From a virus: a stretch of DNA of 26,128 nucleotides. A model generated the notes under the pieces. It had not been told where the DNA came from, searched no databases, and saw only the letters and a program-made list of their open reading frames with translations. The translations under genes were made by a program, and so were the position numbers. Positions 1 through 8,018 of the stretch are shown one piece after another. Within the stretch, counting starts at the first letter, position 1; every line of letters starts with the position of its first letter. The stretch is from the IMG/VR virus record IMGVR_UViG_3300031659_000078, positions 1-26,128 of that record. One strand, written 5' to 3'.

Positions 1-2
1 AG

Positions 3-155
3 ACGATAGAATACAAGACGATAGTAAAACCAAATAACTGTGAAATTCCAGACAAGGCAAAAAAAAGCGACATAGGAAATGCCGCTGAGGTTATAAACTA
101 CTATAGAAGGGAATGGGTCTTTAAATACAAAGCCTGCCTTGAGTCATTAAGCTAA
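3..155 (+). CDS. 3' end of an unidentified gene (partial)
   Basis: An uninterrupted reading frame enters from the left edge and stops at TAA 153-155, giving 50 residues that begin TIEYKTIVKPNNCEIPDKAK and end in a hydrophilic, aromatic-rich tail with two cysteines. The start lies outside the window. Short phage proteins with a Cys/Pro-containing middle and a tail of this kind include spanin-type lysis proteins, but nothing here proves that. The stop overlaps the end of the convergent minus-strand helicase gene by 9 nt, which supports a real gene end at a tail-to-tail junction. Confidence is limited because no start, signal sequence or lipobox is visible. Confidence 0.45.
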   Translation, partial: TIEYKTIVKPNNCEIPDKAKKSDIGNAAEVINYYRREWVFKYKACLESLS

Positions 156-1775
156 TCCAAAACTGAGAATCTTGTGACCCATTAGGTTGGCTCCCGAGGT
201 TTTCTTTACATCCGTATAATCCACCACTATATTCTTTATCTCCTTCATTCCGAACTGCCTAAGCTCAACCAGAGCCGTCTGTAAGTGCTTTGGGCAGTGG
301 TTCGCTATCTCAGGGCTAACCATTGTCGCCCACCATTTACAAGCCCTTGCACGCTGCCATCCTTGCGTCTCAAAGTCAAAGTAATCGTGTATCTCTTCAA
401 GCCCATGATGGTATGTAACCCTCAGTGAGTTATTTTTGCTTCTGTGCGAGTAGTGATTCGAGTATGAGACTCTACTTATATTTACTGTCTGGATATTCCT
501 TTCGCCATCCATTAGCTTACCTGTTGAGGCTTGAGTGCCATGACTGGGCGTAGTATCACCACCAAACTCAATAAAGCAGAATGGGCAGCTCTTATCAAGA
601 TATTTAATCAGCGCTTCGCAACTGTGACAGATCTTGAATGGTGTACGTTTTGCTTCCTTGCTTTGTTCTTTTGTTGGCGGAGGCCCAATCATATCTACCG
701 GGCCAAATCGCTCAACATTCTGACCGTAATCCAGAACCATAGCATCCGTCTTACTCTCATGCGTCCGAAGCAATCGACCCAGCATCTGCATCCACAGAGA
801 TGAAGATTGAGTCGCCCTAAGTATTATCGCCAAGTCTGCATTCTTTGCGTTAAAGCCTGTCGTCAATGTTCCGACAGAAATAATCCAGCGTAACTTAAAG
901 TTTCTGAAATCATCTATTATTCTTTTTCGCTCATCGGTATCTGTCTCGCCAACAATAACTTCTGCAGTCTCACCGCGACTCAGTAGCGCGTACCTTACTC
1001 TTTCAGCGTGATCGACACCTGACGCAAAAACAAGAATGCTGTTTCTGTTTGAAGCAAACTTCATTGCATCGTCTATTGCGGTATCAATAAGAAAATCATT
1101 GTTCATTAATTCCTGCATTGCCTTCTCATCAAACTCACCTGTCGAGCTAACCTTCAATCCTGAAGTGTCGGCGTAGGTTGATGTTGGTGGTGTCAACAAT
1201 GGGCACAGAAATCCCTCATCAAACAGAGTTTTCATTTCAATCTTGTAGACTATCTTGTCGCAGATCCAAGTGCCCTCAAGCGTACCAGTGTTCAACTTCC
1301 ACGGTGTGGCAGACATTGACACGATCCTAACGAATGGATTGTTTTTCTTTATGCCGTCTATGAATTTCTTGTACATTGATTTTTCTGATAGCGAAGCCCT
1401 GTGAACCTCATCAATAAATATCACTGATACGTTTTTAAATAAATCAGCCTGCTTATAAACAGATTGAATTCCACAAAAAACTAATTCACCGTTATGATTC
1501 TTCTGCCCGTAGGAGGCGCTGTACACAGATGTTTTAGCGTCAGGCCACTGCTCCATTAGCTCATCTTTATTCTGCCCTATCAGTGCCGTTATGTCGGTCA
1601 GGAATATCATTTGCTGATCAGACGCGAACTCATAAACACGCTTTGCTATTTCTGCCTGTATTAATGCCTTTCCACCAGCAGTAGGAATCCAGATTAATGG
1701 ATTCCCACTATGGTCAAAAAGATATTCAATTACAGAATCAATTGCTTCTAATTGATAATATCTTGGTGTTAACAA
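147..1775 (-). CDS. Superfamily 2 DNA helicase (DEVH box) with C-terminal zinc finger
   Basis: The 542-residue protein has the ordered SF2 helicase motifs: Walker A-like PTAGGKAL (31-38), DEVH box in IFIDEVHRAS (about 119-128), motif III SATPW (155-159), motif V TTGFNAKNADLAI (about 305-317) and motif VI QMLGRLLRT (330-338). After the two RecA folds comes CHSCEAL...CPFC (383-400), a four-cysteine zinc-binding knuckle, and a tail of about 140 residues. It should be an ATP-dependent DNA translocase for phage replication, recombination or repair, like the SSL2/UvsW-type helicases of many phages. The residue after the Walker A lysine is Ala rather than the usual Ser/Thr. The gene is last in the leftward arm, 1 nt downstream of the nuclease gene. 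Confidence 0.9.
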   Translation of the reverse strand: MLTPRYYQLEAIDSVIEYLFDHSGNPLIWIPTAGGKALIQAEIAKRVYEFASDQQMIFLTDITALIGQNKDELMEQWPDAKTSVYSASYGQKNHNGELVFCGIQSVYKQADLFKNVSVIFIDEVHRASLSEKSMYKKFIDGIKKNNPFVRIVSMSATPWKLNTGTLEGTWICDKIVYKIEMKTLFDEGFLCPLLTPPTSTYADTSGLKVSSTGEFDEKAMQELMNNDFLIDTAIDDAMKFASNRNSILVFASGVDHAERVRYALLSRGETAEVIVGETDTDERKRIIDDFRNFKLRWIISVGTLTTGFNAKNADLAIILRATQSSSLWMQMLGRLLRTHESKTDAMVLDYGQNVERFGPVDMIGPPPTKEQSKEAKRTPFKICHSCEALIKYLDKSCPFCFIEFGGDTTPSHGTQASTGKLMDGERNIQTVNISRVSYSNHYSHRSKNNSLRVTYHHGLEEIHDYFDFETQGWQRARACKWWATMVSPEIANHCPKHLQTALVELRQFGMKEIKNIVVDYTDVKKTSGANLMGHKILSFGLA

Positions 1776-1776
1776 A

Positions 1777-2778
1777 TCATCCTCCTAATTTATTAAACTC
1801 TAACCTAAAGTCGTTTGAATTTCGATTAACAAGCTCGGTGCCAGACTCGTTGCGATAGTGAACGTGTCCTTCATCATCAAGATCCACGACAAAGAATTCA
1901 TGCACAAGCTCTGGATTGTATTTATGGCACTCCTTAAACTCAAGCATATTTTTTTCATTTAAATCCTCTTTACCTAATGCACAGGTAGCGCCCTCGGTTG
2001 TAAAAGTTACGTGTCCGCAATTTCTGCAGTTGGGCTTACCGATCTCTTTGCCTTTGCAAAAGTCATATGCTTCACACTTTCCATTTTTCCATATGCACAG
2101 CGGCTTGTCAACAGCTAGTGACCATGCAGCCTGAGGCATCTTGTCTGTGGTGATGATGTGCTTGGCTTTATCTCTAAGAGACTCGAATACCTCACTATCA
2201 AATAAAGTCTCGCAGATAACAGTCCTGAAGTCACCTTTAGAGTTAATTCTTTCCCTGCCACCGTGAGCAGCAGCCATGAGTATGTGCTTATCTATACCAC
2301 TATAACCCATATACAGTTGAGCTTGACAGAAGTATTGATAGCTCCACTTTTCTAAGGCTGCATGCTCATCCTTTACTATAAGCCTTCTGAGTTTATTTTG
2401 TTTCTCCCCATCCGTTGACTTTGCTTCCCATACATACCTATCGCCATCAATGGTGCATTCGCCATCAGAGTGTCCTTTTAGCCATGTCATGTCACTAAAA
2501 CCAAACTGACTACCGTCATCAGCTACTGGCTTTAAGTCAAGCCCAGACTCCATTAGCCTATCAATCAAAAGAGCCTCAACATGATGTCCATCAGAGAAAT
2601 GGCTGCTACTGCTGTATCCTATAAATGGATCGAAAGCATGCCTAAAATCAAGCCATTGCTTTCTTTCGCAAAATCCACCAAATGACGACATCCCAAGGTA
2701 GGTTCTTCTTGAATTCTCACTGTTTGCTTTTTTCTCCATTGACTCAAACATGTCATCTAGTATTTTTTGATGCTTCAT
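1777..2778 (-). CDS. PD-(D/E)XK-family nuclease, Cas4/RecB-like
   Basis: This 333-residue protein shows the PD-(D/E)XK core: Asp105 in KGHSDG, then Glu118-x-Lys120 in WEAKS, followed by a helix with YQYFCQAQLYM (148-157) that resembles the RecB/Cas4 QxxxY motif. One cysteine lies near the N-terminus (Cys37 in GGFCERKQW). Six lie in the C-terminal third (228, 235, 241, 251, 254, 266). This recalls the one-plus-three cysteine layout of Cas4/AddB iron-sulfur nucleases, although a zinc site is equally possible. It probably resects DNA ends alongside the Sak4-like and SSB-like proteins encoded upstream. Start ATG 2776-2778 has GAGG 6-9 nt upstream, inside the HNH gene, which overlaps it by 26 nt. 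It abuts the helicase gene, suggesting coupled translation. Confidence 0.85.
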   Translation of the reverse strand: MKHQKILDDMFESMEKKANSENSRRTYLGMSSFGGFCERKQWLDFRHAFDPFIGYSSSSHFSDGHHVEALLIDRLMESGLDLKPVADDGSQFGFSDMTWLKGHSDGECTIDGDRYVWEAKSTDGEKQNKLRRLIVKDEHAALEKWSYQYFCQAQLYMGYSGIDKHILMAAAHGGRERINSKGDFRTVICETLFDSEVFESLRDKAKHIITTDKMPQAAWSLAVDKPLCIWKNGKCEAYDFCKGKEIGKPNCRNCGHVTFTTEGATCALGKEDLNEKNMLEFKECHKYNPELVHEFFVVDLDDEGHVHYRNESGTELVNRNSNDFRLEFNKLGG

Positions 2779-3397
2779 CTAAAACCTCACTTAGCGATGC
2801 GCTTAATCCATAAAGCTCAATAGCTTTTACATTGTACGCTTCAACAGCAAGAGCTTGAGTTGAAAACATACCGAGAAAGAATTTTTCATTCTCTTTACCT
2901 ATCTGTGAAAACCATTTATTTCCACTTGCCCAAACACCTTTAGTTTTTCCAAAACTTCTATTGTGATTTTGAACGCTATTGCCTGACCATCTGCAATTAC
3001 TTTTGCAGTAATCCCCGCTTGAATCTATTCTGTCTATAGTCATTCCTTCTGGTCTATCACCCATGTCTTTATGAAATCCAGATAAGGTTAACCATTCATC
3101 ACAAACAGATACACCAAGCCCTCCATACCTTTCGTACGAGTCGTTTTTTTTATTAAAGCACCTTTGCAGCATGTGATGCCAAGATGACTCTGTTCTGCTT
3201 CTGGCTAGCCCATGTTTTATTCTTGACTCCCGTTGCAGGCATCCGCAAGAACGGGTATTTCCACTGATAACTTTGTATTTATTTATTGATTTTATATTTC
3301 CACATATGCATTCACAAAACCACTTCGGGTATTTAGATTCATCTTTATGCAGAAACGTAAGCCTTCCGTATACTTCACCTTCGATACTTGAATTCAT
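2753..3397 (-). CDS. HNH homing endonuclease with AP2-type DNA-binding domain
   Basis: The 214-residue protein has three parts. An N-terminal cysteine-rich module (Cys28, 30, 32 and Cys51, 53) has the CxCxC...SCGC pattern common in phage HNH proteins. The central HNH core reads SSWHHMLQRC...YGGLGVSVCDEW...MTIDRIDSSGDY...NCRW (72-137). The C-terminal stretch from GVWASGNKWFSQI to AYNVKAIELYG (154-197) fits an AP2/ERF-like fold used by mobile endonucleases to bind target DNA. It is most likely a free-standing homing endonuclease inserted between the SSB-like and nuclease genes. The start has AAGGGG 7 nt upstream. A hairpin lies between it and the SSB-like gene. Its last 26 nt overlap the nuclease start, so the insertion was fitted to keep the neighbour's ribosome site. 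Confidence 0.88.
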   Translation of the reverse strand: MNSSIEGEVYGRLTFLHKDESKYPKWFCECICGNIKSINKYKVISGNTRSCGCLQRESRIKHGLARSRTESSWHHMLQRCFNKKNDSYERYGGLGVSVCDEWLTLSGFHKDMGDRPEGMTIDRIDSSGDYCKSNCRWSGNSVQNHNRSFGKTKGVWASGNKWFSQIGKENEKFFLGMFSTQALAVEAYNVKAIELYGLSASLSEVLDEASKNTR

Positions 3398-3411
3398 ATC
3401 TTTTCCCCTTA

Positions 3412-3441
3412 AACAACAAAGGCCGCAATTAAGCGACCTTT
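3412..3441 (-). terminator. Hairpin terminator downstream of the SSB-like gene
   Basis: On the minus strand AAAGGTCGC, a 6-nt loop TTAATT and GCGGCCTTT form a 9-bp stem with one G-U pair, followed by GTTGTTT. On the plus strand the same stem has a C-A mismatch, so minus-strand RNA folds better. It sits between the SSB-like stop (3458) and the HNH start (3397), so it may limit read-through into the HNH gene. Confidence 0.6.
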
Positions 3442-3457
3442 TTATTATTTGCTACAT

Positions 3458-3997
3458 CTATCGTCGAGCGAAAGCATTCCCTGCTTGGCTTGTTTGCGGA
3501 GCCATCCGTTGTGGTTGTGCTTGTCCCTGAGACTGTGCAGCGCCAGCTACAGGGGTCTTTTTGTATGAAGCGACCTTGGTGTCAGGCTCGCCATTGCTGT
3601 TGGTTCCCATCTTGGTTTTTACTGTCAGCATCTTGCCGATCAGGTTAATTGGATCACCAGCTTGCTGTGGCGTAAGGTCTGCTGCAGAGCACAACTTACC
3701 GTAAGTCAGCTTACCGATATTCTTTACAACACCGCTCTTATCTGTCCAAGTCATCTCAGTTACTTGGTCGTCTCGGAAGAACATGAATGTATCAAATACT
3801 TTCTTGTTGTCGAACTGGCCTCCACCGTATACTGACATGGTTACATTTACACCGTAGTTACCTGATGCGAACTGCTTGTATTCTGCGTTATCGACAATGA
3901 CAGGGTAGTCTCCTGCAGGGAGTGGAGCGTAAGAGCCTTGGTCTTGCTCGTTTTGCTCGTAGATGTCTTCCATACCCAAATTTAAATTCATAGTCAT
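3458..3997 (-). CDS. Phage single-stranded-DNA-binding-like protein (DUF669 type)
   Basis: The 179-residue protein has a compact beta-rich region beginning LPAGDYPVIVDNAEYKQ, then GNYGVNVTMSVYGG and NKKVFDTFMFF, matching the usual start of phage DUF669 proteins, which often sit beside Sak4 or other recombinases and serve as SSBs. The C-terminal 35 residues are rich in Gln, Ala, Pro and Thr and look disordered, as in SSB tails. It ends in ARR rather than the acidic host SSB tip. I chose ATG 3995-3997, which has GAGGAAG upstream. The longer in-frame start at 4045 would lie inside the promoter. A strong promoter immediately upstream gives it its own transcription start in the leftward operon. 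Confidence 0.75.
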   Translation of the reverse strand: MTMNLNLGMEDIYEQNEQDQGSYAPLPAGDYPVIVDNAEYKQFASGNYGVNVTMSVYGGGQFDNKKVFDTFMFFRDDQVTEMTWTDKSGVVKNIGKLTYGKLCSAADLTPQQAGDPINLIGKMLTVKTKMGTNSNGEPDTKVASYKKTPVAGAAQSQGQAQPQRMAPQTSQAGNAFARR

Positions 3998-4026
3998 TTT
4001 GTACTTCCTCTTTGTTGGTTGATGTA

Positions 4027-4058
4027 GAGATATTACATTGTGCAATATCTCCTGTCAA
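4027..4058 (-). promoter_or_regulatory. Sigma-70 promoter overlapping an 11-bp inverted repeat
   Basis: On the minus strand TTGACA (4053-4058), a 17-nt spacer and TAATAT (4030-4035) form a near-consensus promoter for the SSB-like gene. The stretch 4027-4051 is an inverted repeat, GAGATATTGCA / TGTAATATCTC with loop CAA and one G-U pair, covering the spacer and -10 box. The predicted start, near 4023, lies beyond the repeat. No U-tract follows, so it could be an operator rather than a terminator. Confidence 0.75.
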
Positions 4059-4063
4059 GCTAA

Positions 4064-4855
4064 TTAATCTTTTTTATTCCAAAGATCAAGAATTGAATTG
4101 CAGTCAAACAGTAACTCATGCGGTAGTGAGGGTTGAGACCGGTTCTTAGCTAAGAACGCAGGCATCTCACTCGTGTACATGAATCGCTCGCCTTGACCGA
4201 TTGCCTTGTTCTCCTTTGCTCCCATCTTCCCATCGATCTTTCGTACTATCTCACGAAACTTTGCAAAAATCAAGGCATCTGAATTCTTTTGTAGCAATCC
4301 AATTGCATCTTTATGTAGCTCTGGCATGTAACGATCGTAAGGCTCGTTATCAGGGTTACTGACAGTCTTGATCATTGAGTGACCAATAAGCCAGATATTG
4401 ACATTAAGCTCGCTTCGTACCAGTGAGATCTTGTCGTAAAACTCTTGCCAGTATTTTAGTGCTCGCTTGTAACCACCACCGTAACCGAAGTCTTCGATGT
4501 TTGCTTTGACGTGCCCCTTATCATCCCCTGCTGCACAAACGTCTCGGTGGATCAGTGGCTCAAGTGCGGATGCTGAGTCAATAATAATATTCTCAAACCC
4601 AGAGTCTCTACCTTCGGTCAGTAGCATGTCCAGAATTCCCATTACTTCACCGAATGCTTGAAGCTTTACACTTCCGTCCTCGAATGTGTACTGAGCTACG
4701 TCAAGATCTGCTGTTCCGTCTTCGATTGGCAAGAAGAATGCGTTTGGCAGTGCAGCACACTGGGTAGTTTTGCCTATACCCGGAACACCGTATAACATGA
4801 TGATCTTTTTATGATCTCGTGTACCTTTTTTTACTGCGCTAAAATCAAATGACAT
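4064..4855 (-). CDS. Sak4-like RecA-fold ATPase (AAA_24), single-strand annealing/recombination
   Basis: This 263-residue protein is a compact RecA-core ATPase with Walker A GVPGIGKTT (23-31), an acidic strand IEDGTADLD and Walker B-like IIIDSASAL. Phage proteins of this shape, annotated as nucleotide-binding AAA_24 or Sak4, promote strand annealing or exchange and generally need an SSB. The DUF669-like gene lies directly downstream, as expected. The start is ATG 4853-4855 with AGGAGAG upstream. An upstream in-frame ATG at 4894 overlaps the -10 box and is rejected. Together with the SSB-like protein, nuclease and helicase it forms a plausible recombination module. Confidence 0.82.
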   Translation of the reverse strand: MSFDFSAVKKGTRDHKKIIMLYGVPGIGKTTQCAALPNAFFLPIEDGTADLDVAQYTFEDGSVKLQAFGEVMGILDMLLTEGRDSGFENIIIDSASALEPLIHRDVCAAGDDKGHVKANIEDFGYGGGYKRALKYWQEFYDKISLVRSELNVNIWLIGHSMIKTVSNPDNEPYDRYMPELHKDAIGLLQKNSDALIFAKFREIVRKIDGKMGAKENKAIGQGERFMYTSEMPAFLAKNRSQPSLPHELLFDCNSILDLWNKKD

Positions 4856-4885
4856 ATTTTTCTCTCCTGTTTTATTTATTTCGCT

Positions 4886-4913
4886 ATTATACATAGTTAT
4901 TTATCTGTGTCAA
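4886..4913 (-). promoter_or_regulatory. Sigma-70 promoter for the Sak4-like gene
   Basis: TTGACA (4908-4913), a 16-nt spacer and a perfect TATAAT (4886-4891) on the minus strand lie between the primase stop (4924) and the Sak4-like start (4855). Only a weak 4-bp repeat (CTAT...ATAG) brackets the -10 box. Confidence 0.8.
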
Positions 4914-4923
4914 CAATGTTTAT

Positions 4924-7257
4924 TTAACTTTCTACAAACTTTGCTGCTACCAGCCTGTGGGCCTTCCTTCCCTTGCCTTCTCCTTCCTCTATCAAGAATA
5001 TATCTTGTGACTCAAGAATCAAGTAATTAAATATTTCTTTTCGCATATTGCTGTCCGTTGACTTAAACGGGTGAAGCTTCATGAGATCCTTTTTCATTAT
5101 TCCTTCTGGGCCCATCTTCTCGATTACATTGTAAGCATCTCGGTATCGCTTATCAATAGAATTCTCAACCATCTCGAATTCAATGTATTCTATCAGCTGC
5201 TCAAAACAAAAGTCAACAAGAGCGATAGAAAAGTTAACGCTATCCAAACCAACTGACAAAGCGTATGGATCTTTTGACAATTCCATCGTCAAAGAGATAC
5301 GCATAGCCTTCTCGCGGTTACGTACGATCATCAGCTCCAACCCATTCTTTCTCAGCTCTTTCTTTCGAGTCATAATATCGTCTTCATACGAGTCGAGTCT
5401 GTCAAACGCCTCAGCTGTAAACGGCAGGACGATAGGCTCCATTGGCTTGTCGTAATCGTTACGGCCTTGTGAATTCTTTCCTCGATTGTGGTGCAGTACT
5501 CTACGCTCGATCGTTTCAATCCATGACAGTATCTCTTGAGGTACAGCCCGAGACTTTGAATTCTTATTCATCTTCTGATCGCCTTCCTGAGCAAACATAA
5601 CAATGAATCGATTCAAGAAACCATCACTAATCATCATCTTAGTCATTGACTCTGACAATTTATGTGGCGTAGTCATACCAAGCAGGCTAACAGACGGTCT
5701 GTTGATCGTTAGTGAGTTCTGCTCATCACCAGTCAGCTTATTCTTTAAGATCTCACTCAGGCTCGTGAAGGAGTCTGACGAGTAGGTGCTATCCTGCTTA
5801 CTGAAAAGCTCCATCCAAGCTTTAACCTCAGACAGTTTGTTCTCAGATACATTCTTAGATCCGATTATCTGCATCCAGTGAGCCATTTCGTCTTTAAAGA
5901 ACAAAGCTCGTGGCTCGCTGTATAGCTCAGTGATGATTGCACTCTTGCCGGTAACTTCACCTTTGATAATACTGCCTTGGTTTGCAGCCTGTAATATCTT
6001 AGATACGATTTTGTATGAGTGCTCCTTACCAGCGCCCGTCTCTGCAACGCTCATTGTGTAGACACTTGAGTAATTGTCAAAGTCAGTAGTGAAGTCACGA
6101 CCGATAACGACAGCACACATAGCCAATGAAGCATTCAGTGATGGCATGTAGAGCGGGTACTGAGCAGTAGAGAGCATATAGCTAACAGAGTCACCCATCA
6201 CACCTTTGATCTTTTGAAGCTCAGTAGGTATGTCGTTAAACTCGATGACCTTGCTCTCATCTTGCTTTTTCATTGAGAACTTCTCAGCGCGTCCCTCCTC
6301 GAACTTTCTTACGAATGCTGACAGGTCTATCTCATTACCGTAAGTCTGCTCCCAGCCGTTGTCATACGCCAGCTTGAAGATCGTACCTGCAGTTCTTGGC
6401 GTTGAAGTGTGGTTGGTGTTGGCAAAGGATGCCCACTTCTTTTCCATCGCTGTGCCGTCATGCTTTTGAGACTTATCACTCCACTCATCCCACAGCGCGT
6501 AGCCATTATCAGAGTTTGAGGTCTCGTAAGACAGTGCCATGCCGATGTTAATCCACACGTCATAGTCAGTGTTCTCATCGTTTGGTATAGCCTCCAGAGC
6601 CTCGCGTAGCTCGTCTAGGTTTGATGATCCAGCCTCGTATGCCGAGTCCTTCACAACATCTGGTCGCTCGATAAGGTCTAGTAAGGCTTGAGGCGCATCG
6701 TCAATACCACGGATGTTTGATTTATCGTGCTGAATCGCTTCGTATGAAAAGCCGCTCTTATGGAATGAACCACAGCCCACAACAAAGCTACCGGCAGACA
6801 GAAAGTCAATACCTTTAATTTCTTTCAGGATCTTAACAGTCTTAATGTCTTTGGACTTCTTAAAGTAAAAGTGCTTACCGCCAGAACCCGTCTTAATGAC
6901 AAAGTTACACTTGGTCTCAATGTCAAAGCCAAGCATTGCGTTCAGTTCTTCTATTGCGTTCTCGTTATTTCTTGGATCGAAGTCAACAACAATATCGTCA
7001 GCCGTTAATACAATTCCGTAAGACTGAGCAAATATCTTCTGAGATATAAACGCCTCAATCTGATCCATAGATGGTAAGGGTGCCTTGCTCCAGCCTGTCA
7101 TGCGCGGGTGCTTGTATTGGTTATTGCAATCTTCCATTCCGCACATGCAATTACCGTTTGAGTAAACCCCACGGATTGGCATTACATGATAACCGCAATC
7201 TGCGAAATCAAGAAGCCACTCCTGCATGGTTTCATAGCTCCAATTCTTATCTATCAA
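4924..7257 (-). CDS. Bifunctional primase-polymerase / DUF3987-type helicase
   Basis: This 777-residue fusion has an archaeo-eukaryotic-type prim-pol head: a Cys/His knuckle CMCGMEDC...KHPR (37-52), catalytic DFD (92-94), SGGKHFYF (125-132) and Asp151 in IDFLSAG. A PriCT-2-like segment follows (about 213-300). The C-terminal half is a helicase/ATPase with Walker A AETGAGKE (405-412) and Walker B ALFFKDE (451-457), typical of DUF3987. It should prime and unwind phage DNA and is the main replication initiator candidate here. I read a TTG start at 7255-7257, preceded by a perfect GGAGG seven nucleotides away. No family DNA polymerase is seen in the window, so elongation depends on a gene elsewhere or on the host. 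Confidence 0.9.
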   Translation of the reverse strand: MIDKNWSYETMQEWLLDFADCGYHVMPIRGVYSNGNCMCGMEDCNNQYKHPRMTGWSKAPLPSMDQIEAFISQKIFAQSYGIVLTADDIVVDFDPRNNENAIEELNAMLGFDIETKCNFVIKTGSGGKHFYFKKSKDIKTVKILKEIKGIDFLSAGSFVVGCGSFHKSGFSYEAIQHDKSNIRGIDDAPQALLDLIERPDVVKDSAYEAGSSNLDELREALEAIPNDENTDYDVWINIGMALSYETSNSDNGYALWDEWSDKSQKHDGTAMEKKWASFANTNHTSTPRTAGTIFKLAYDNGWEQTYGNEIDLSAFVRKFEEGRAEKFSMKKQDESKVIEFNDIPTELQKIKGVMGDSVSYMLSTAQYPLYMPSLNASLAMCAVVIGRDFTTDFDNYSSVYTMSVAETGAGKEHSYKIVSKILQAANQGSIIKGEVTGKSAIITELYSEPRALFFKDEMAHWMQIIGSKNVSENKLSEVKAWMELFSKQDSTYSSDSFTSLSEILKNKLTGDEQNSLTINRPSVSLLGMTTPHKLSESMTKMMISDGFLNRFIVMFAQEGDQKMNKNSKSRAVPQEILSWIETIERRVLHHNRGKNSQGRNDYDKPMEPIVLPFTAEAFDRLDSYEDDIMTRKKELRKNGLELMIVRNREKAMRISLTMELSKDPYALSVGLDSVNFSIALVDFCFEQLIEYIEFEMVENSIDKRYRDAYNVIEKMGPEGIMKKDLMKLHPFKSTDSNMRKEIFNYLILESQDIFLIEEGEGKGRKAHRLVAAKFVES

Positions 7258-7272
7258 AATGCAACCTCCAAG

Positions 7273-7812
7273 TTAATCATAAATACCTACAATTCTTTTT
7301 ATTTCAGTCAAGTCTTTTGGGTGCCAGAGATTATATACTGGAACTCCGTAGTCATGCGCTATAGATACCGCTGTAGCAGTTCCACCTTTAACTTTTTTTA
7401 TTCCTATCGGCTGAGCATAGCAAATCAGCACCTGAGATGGGTTATCTAGTCCAAACCCAAGAACTTGATATGCGTTTCTAGCATGAAGAGCCTTCACTCC
7501 TTGCTTTAGACTTTCCCATGCCGGATGGTGCATTGATGCAATGTACATGGCCTTGTCGTAATTGTAAAGGCTTTTTGCATTTAAGTGAGCACCGCACGCT
7601 GAAGTATGACCATTAAACCCATCCCAAGGCAAATATATCTCAGTGTTTGCACCTGCCCCTACCTCGAATGCAGTGTCAGACCCAACAGCGGCACCTGAAC
7701 GTACCACGTAGAGGTTTCTGGCCATCGCCTTAGCAATCATCTTCATCTCATTAAAGATACTGTCGGGGACTTCTCTAGCGCCTACCCCGGTGTAGTACTT
7801 AGGGCTACTCAT
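7273..7812 (-). CDS. SLOG/DprA-like nucleotide-binding protein
   Basis: The 179-residue protein opens with YYTGVGAREVP and carries RSGAAVGSDTAFEVGA, the Rossmann-like glycine-rich pattern of DprA/SLOG proteins (compare GSRxxxP and RSGGAxGAD), then EIYLPWDGFNG. A later GGTATAVSIAHDYGVPVYNL fits the second conserved block. Cellular DprA loads RecA on single-stranded DNA, while other SLOG proteins bind small nucleotides. The phage form is single-domain, so the exact role is open. It overlaps the upstream gene by ATGA and is followed 15 nt later by the primase gene, placing it in the replication operon. Confidence 0.75.
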   Translation of the reverse strand: MSSPKYYTGVGAREVPDSIFNEMKMIAKAMARNLYVVRSGAAVGSDTAFEVGAGANTEIYLPWDGFNGHTSACGAHLNAKSLYNYDKAMYIASMHHPAWESLKQGVKALHARNAYQVLGFGLDNPSQVLICYAQPIGIKKVKGGTATAVSIAHDYGVPVYNLWHPKDLTEIKRIVGIYD

Positions 7813-8018
7813 TTGTAGCTAAGTTTGATAATAGAGTCACCTTCATTGCTTTCTGCGTCGTCCAAACCGTGATGACGTGTATAGTTTTTGCTATATTCTA
7901 TACACTTCAGCATTGTCTCCCATGATCCGTGGTAGTCACCGCCTTCAATCATTACGTCACAGTCACCGTGCTGCCACTGCAAACCTTGTAGTGCGCTTAT
8001 TAGTTCAGATGCCTTCAT
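7809..8018 (-). CDS. Small acidic phage protein of unknown function
   Basis: This 69-residue acidic protein starts MKASELISALQGLQWQHGDC and contains CDVMIEGGDYHGSW; no catalytic motif or membrane segment is visible. ATGA overlaps link it to genes on both sides (8015-8018 and 7809-7812), so it is almost certainly translated with them. GGAGGT lies just upstream of its start. Confidence 0.7.
   Translation of the reverse strand: MKASELISALQGLQWQHGDCDVMIEGGDYHGSWETMLKCIEYSKNYTRHHGLDDAESNEGDSIIKLSYK

Noticed and set aside
531-803. Plus-strand reading frames over the leftward genes, and minus-strand frames over the rightward genes
   Set aside because: They lie opposite strongly supported genes, have no ribosome sites or domains, and are best explained as coding shadows.
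1437-1451. QADLF in the SF2 helicase as a clamp-binding site
   Set aside because: It lies inside the first RecA domain just before the DEVH strand, so it is probably buried or structural, unlike the free C-terminal QMDLF of the 11266 gene.
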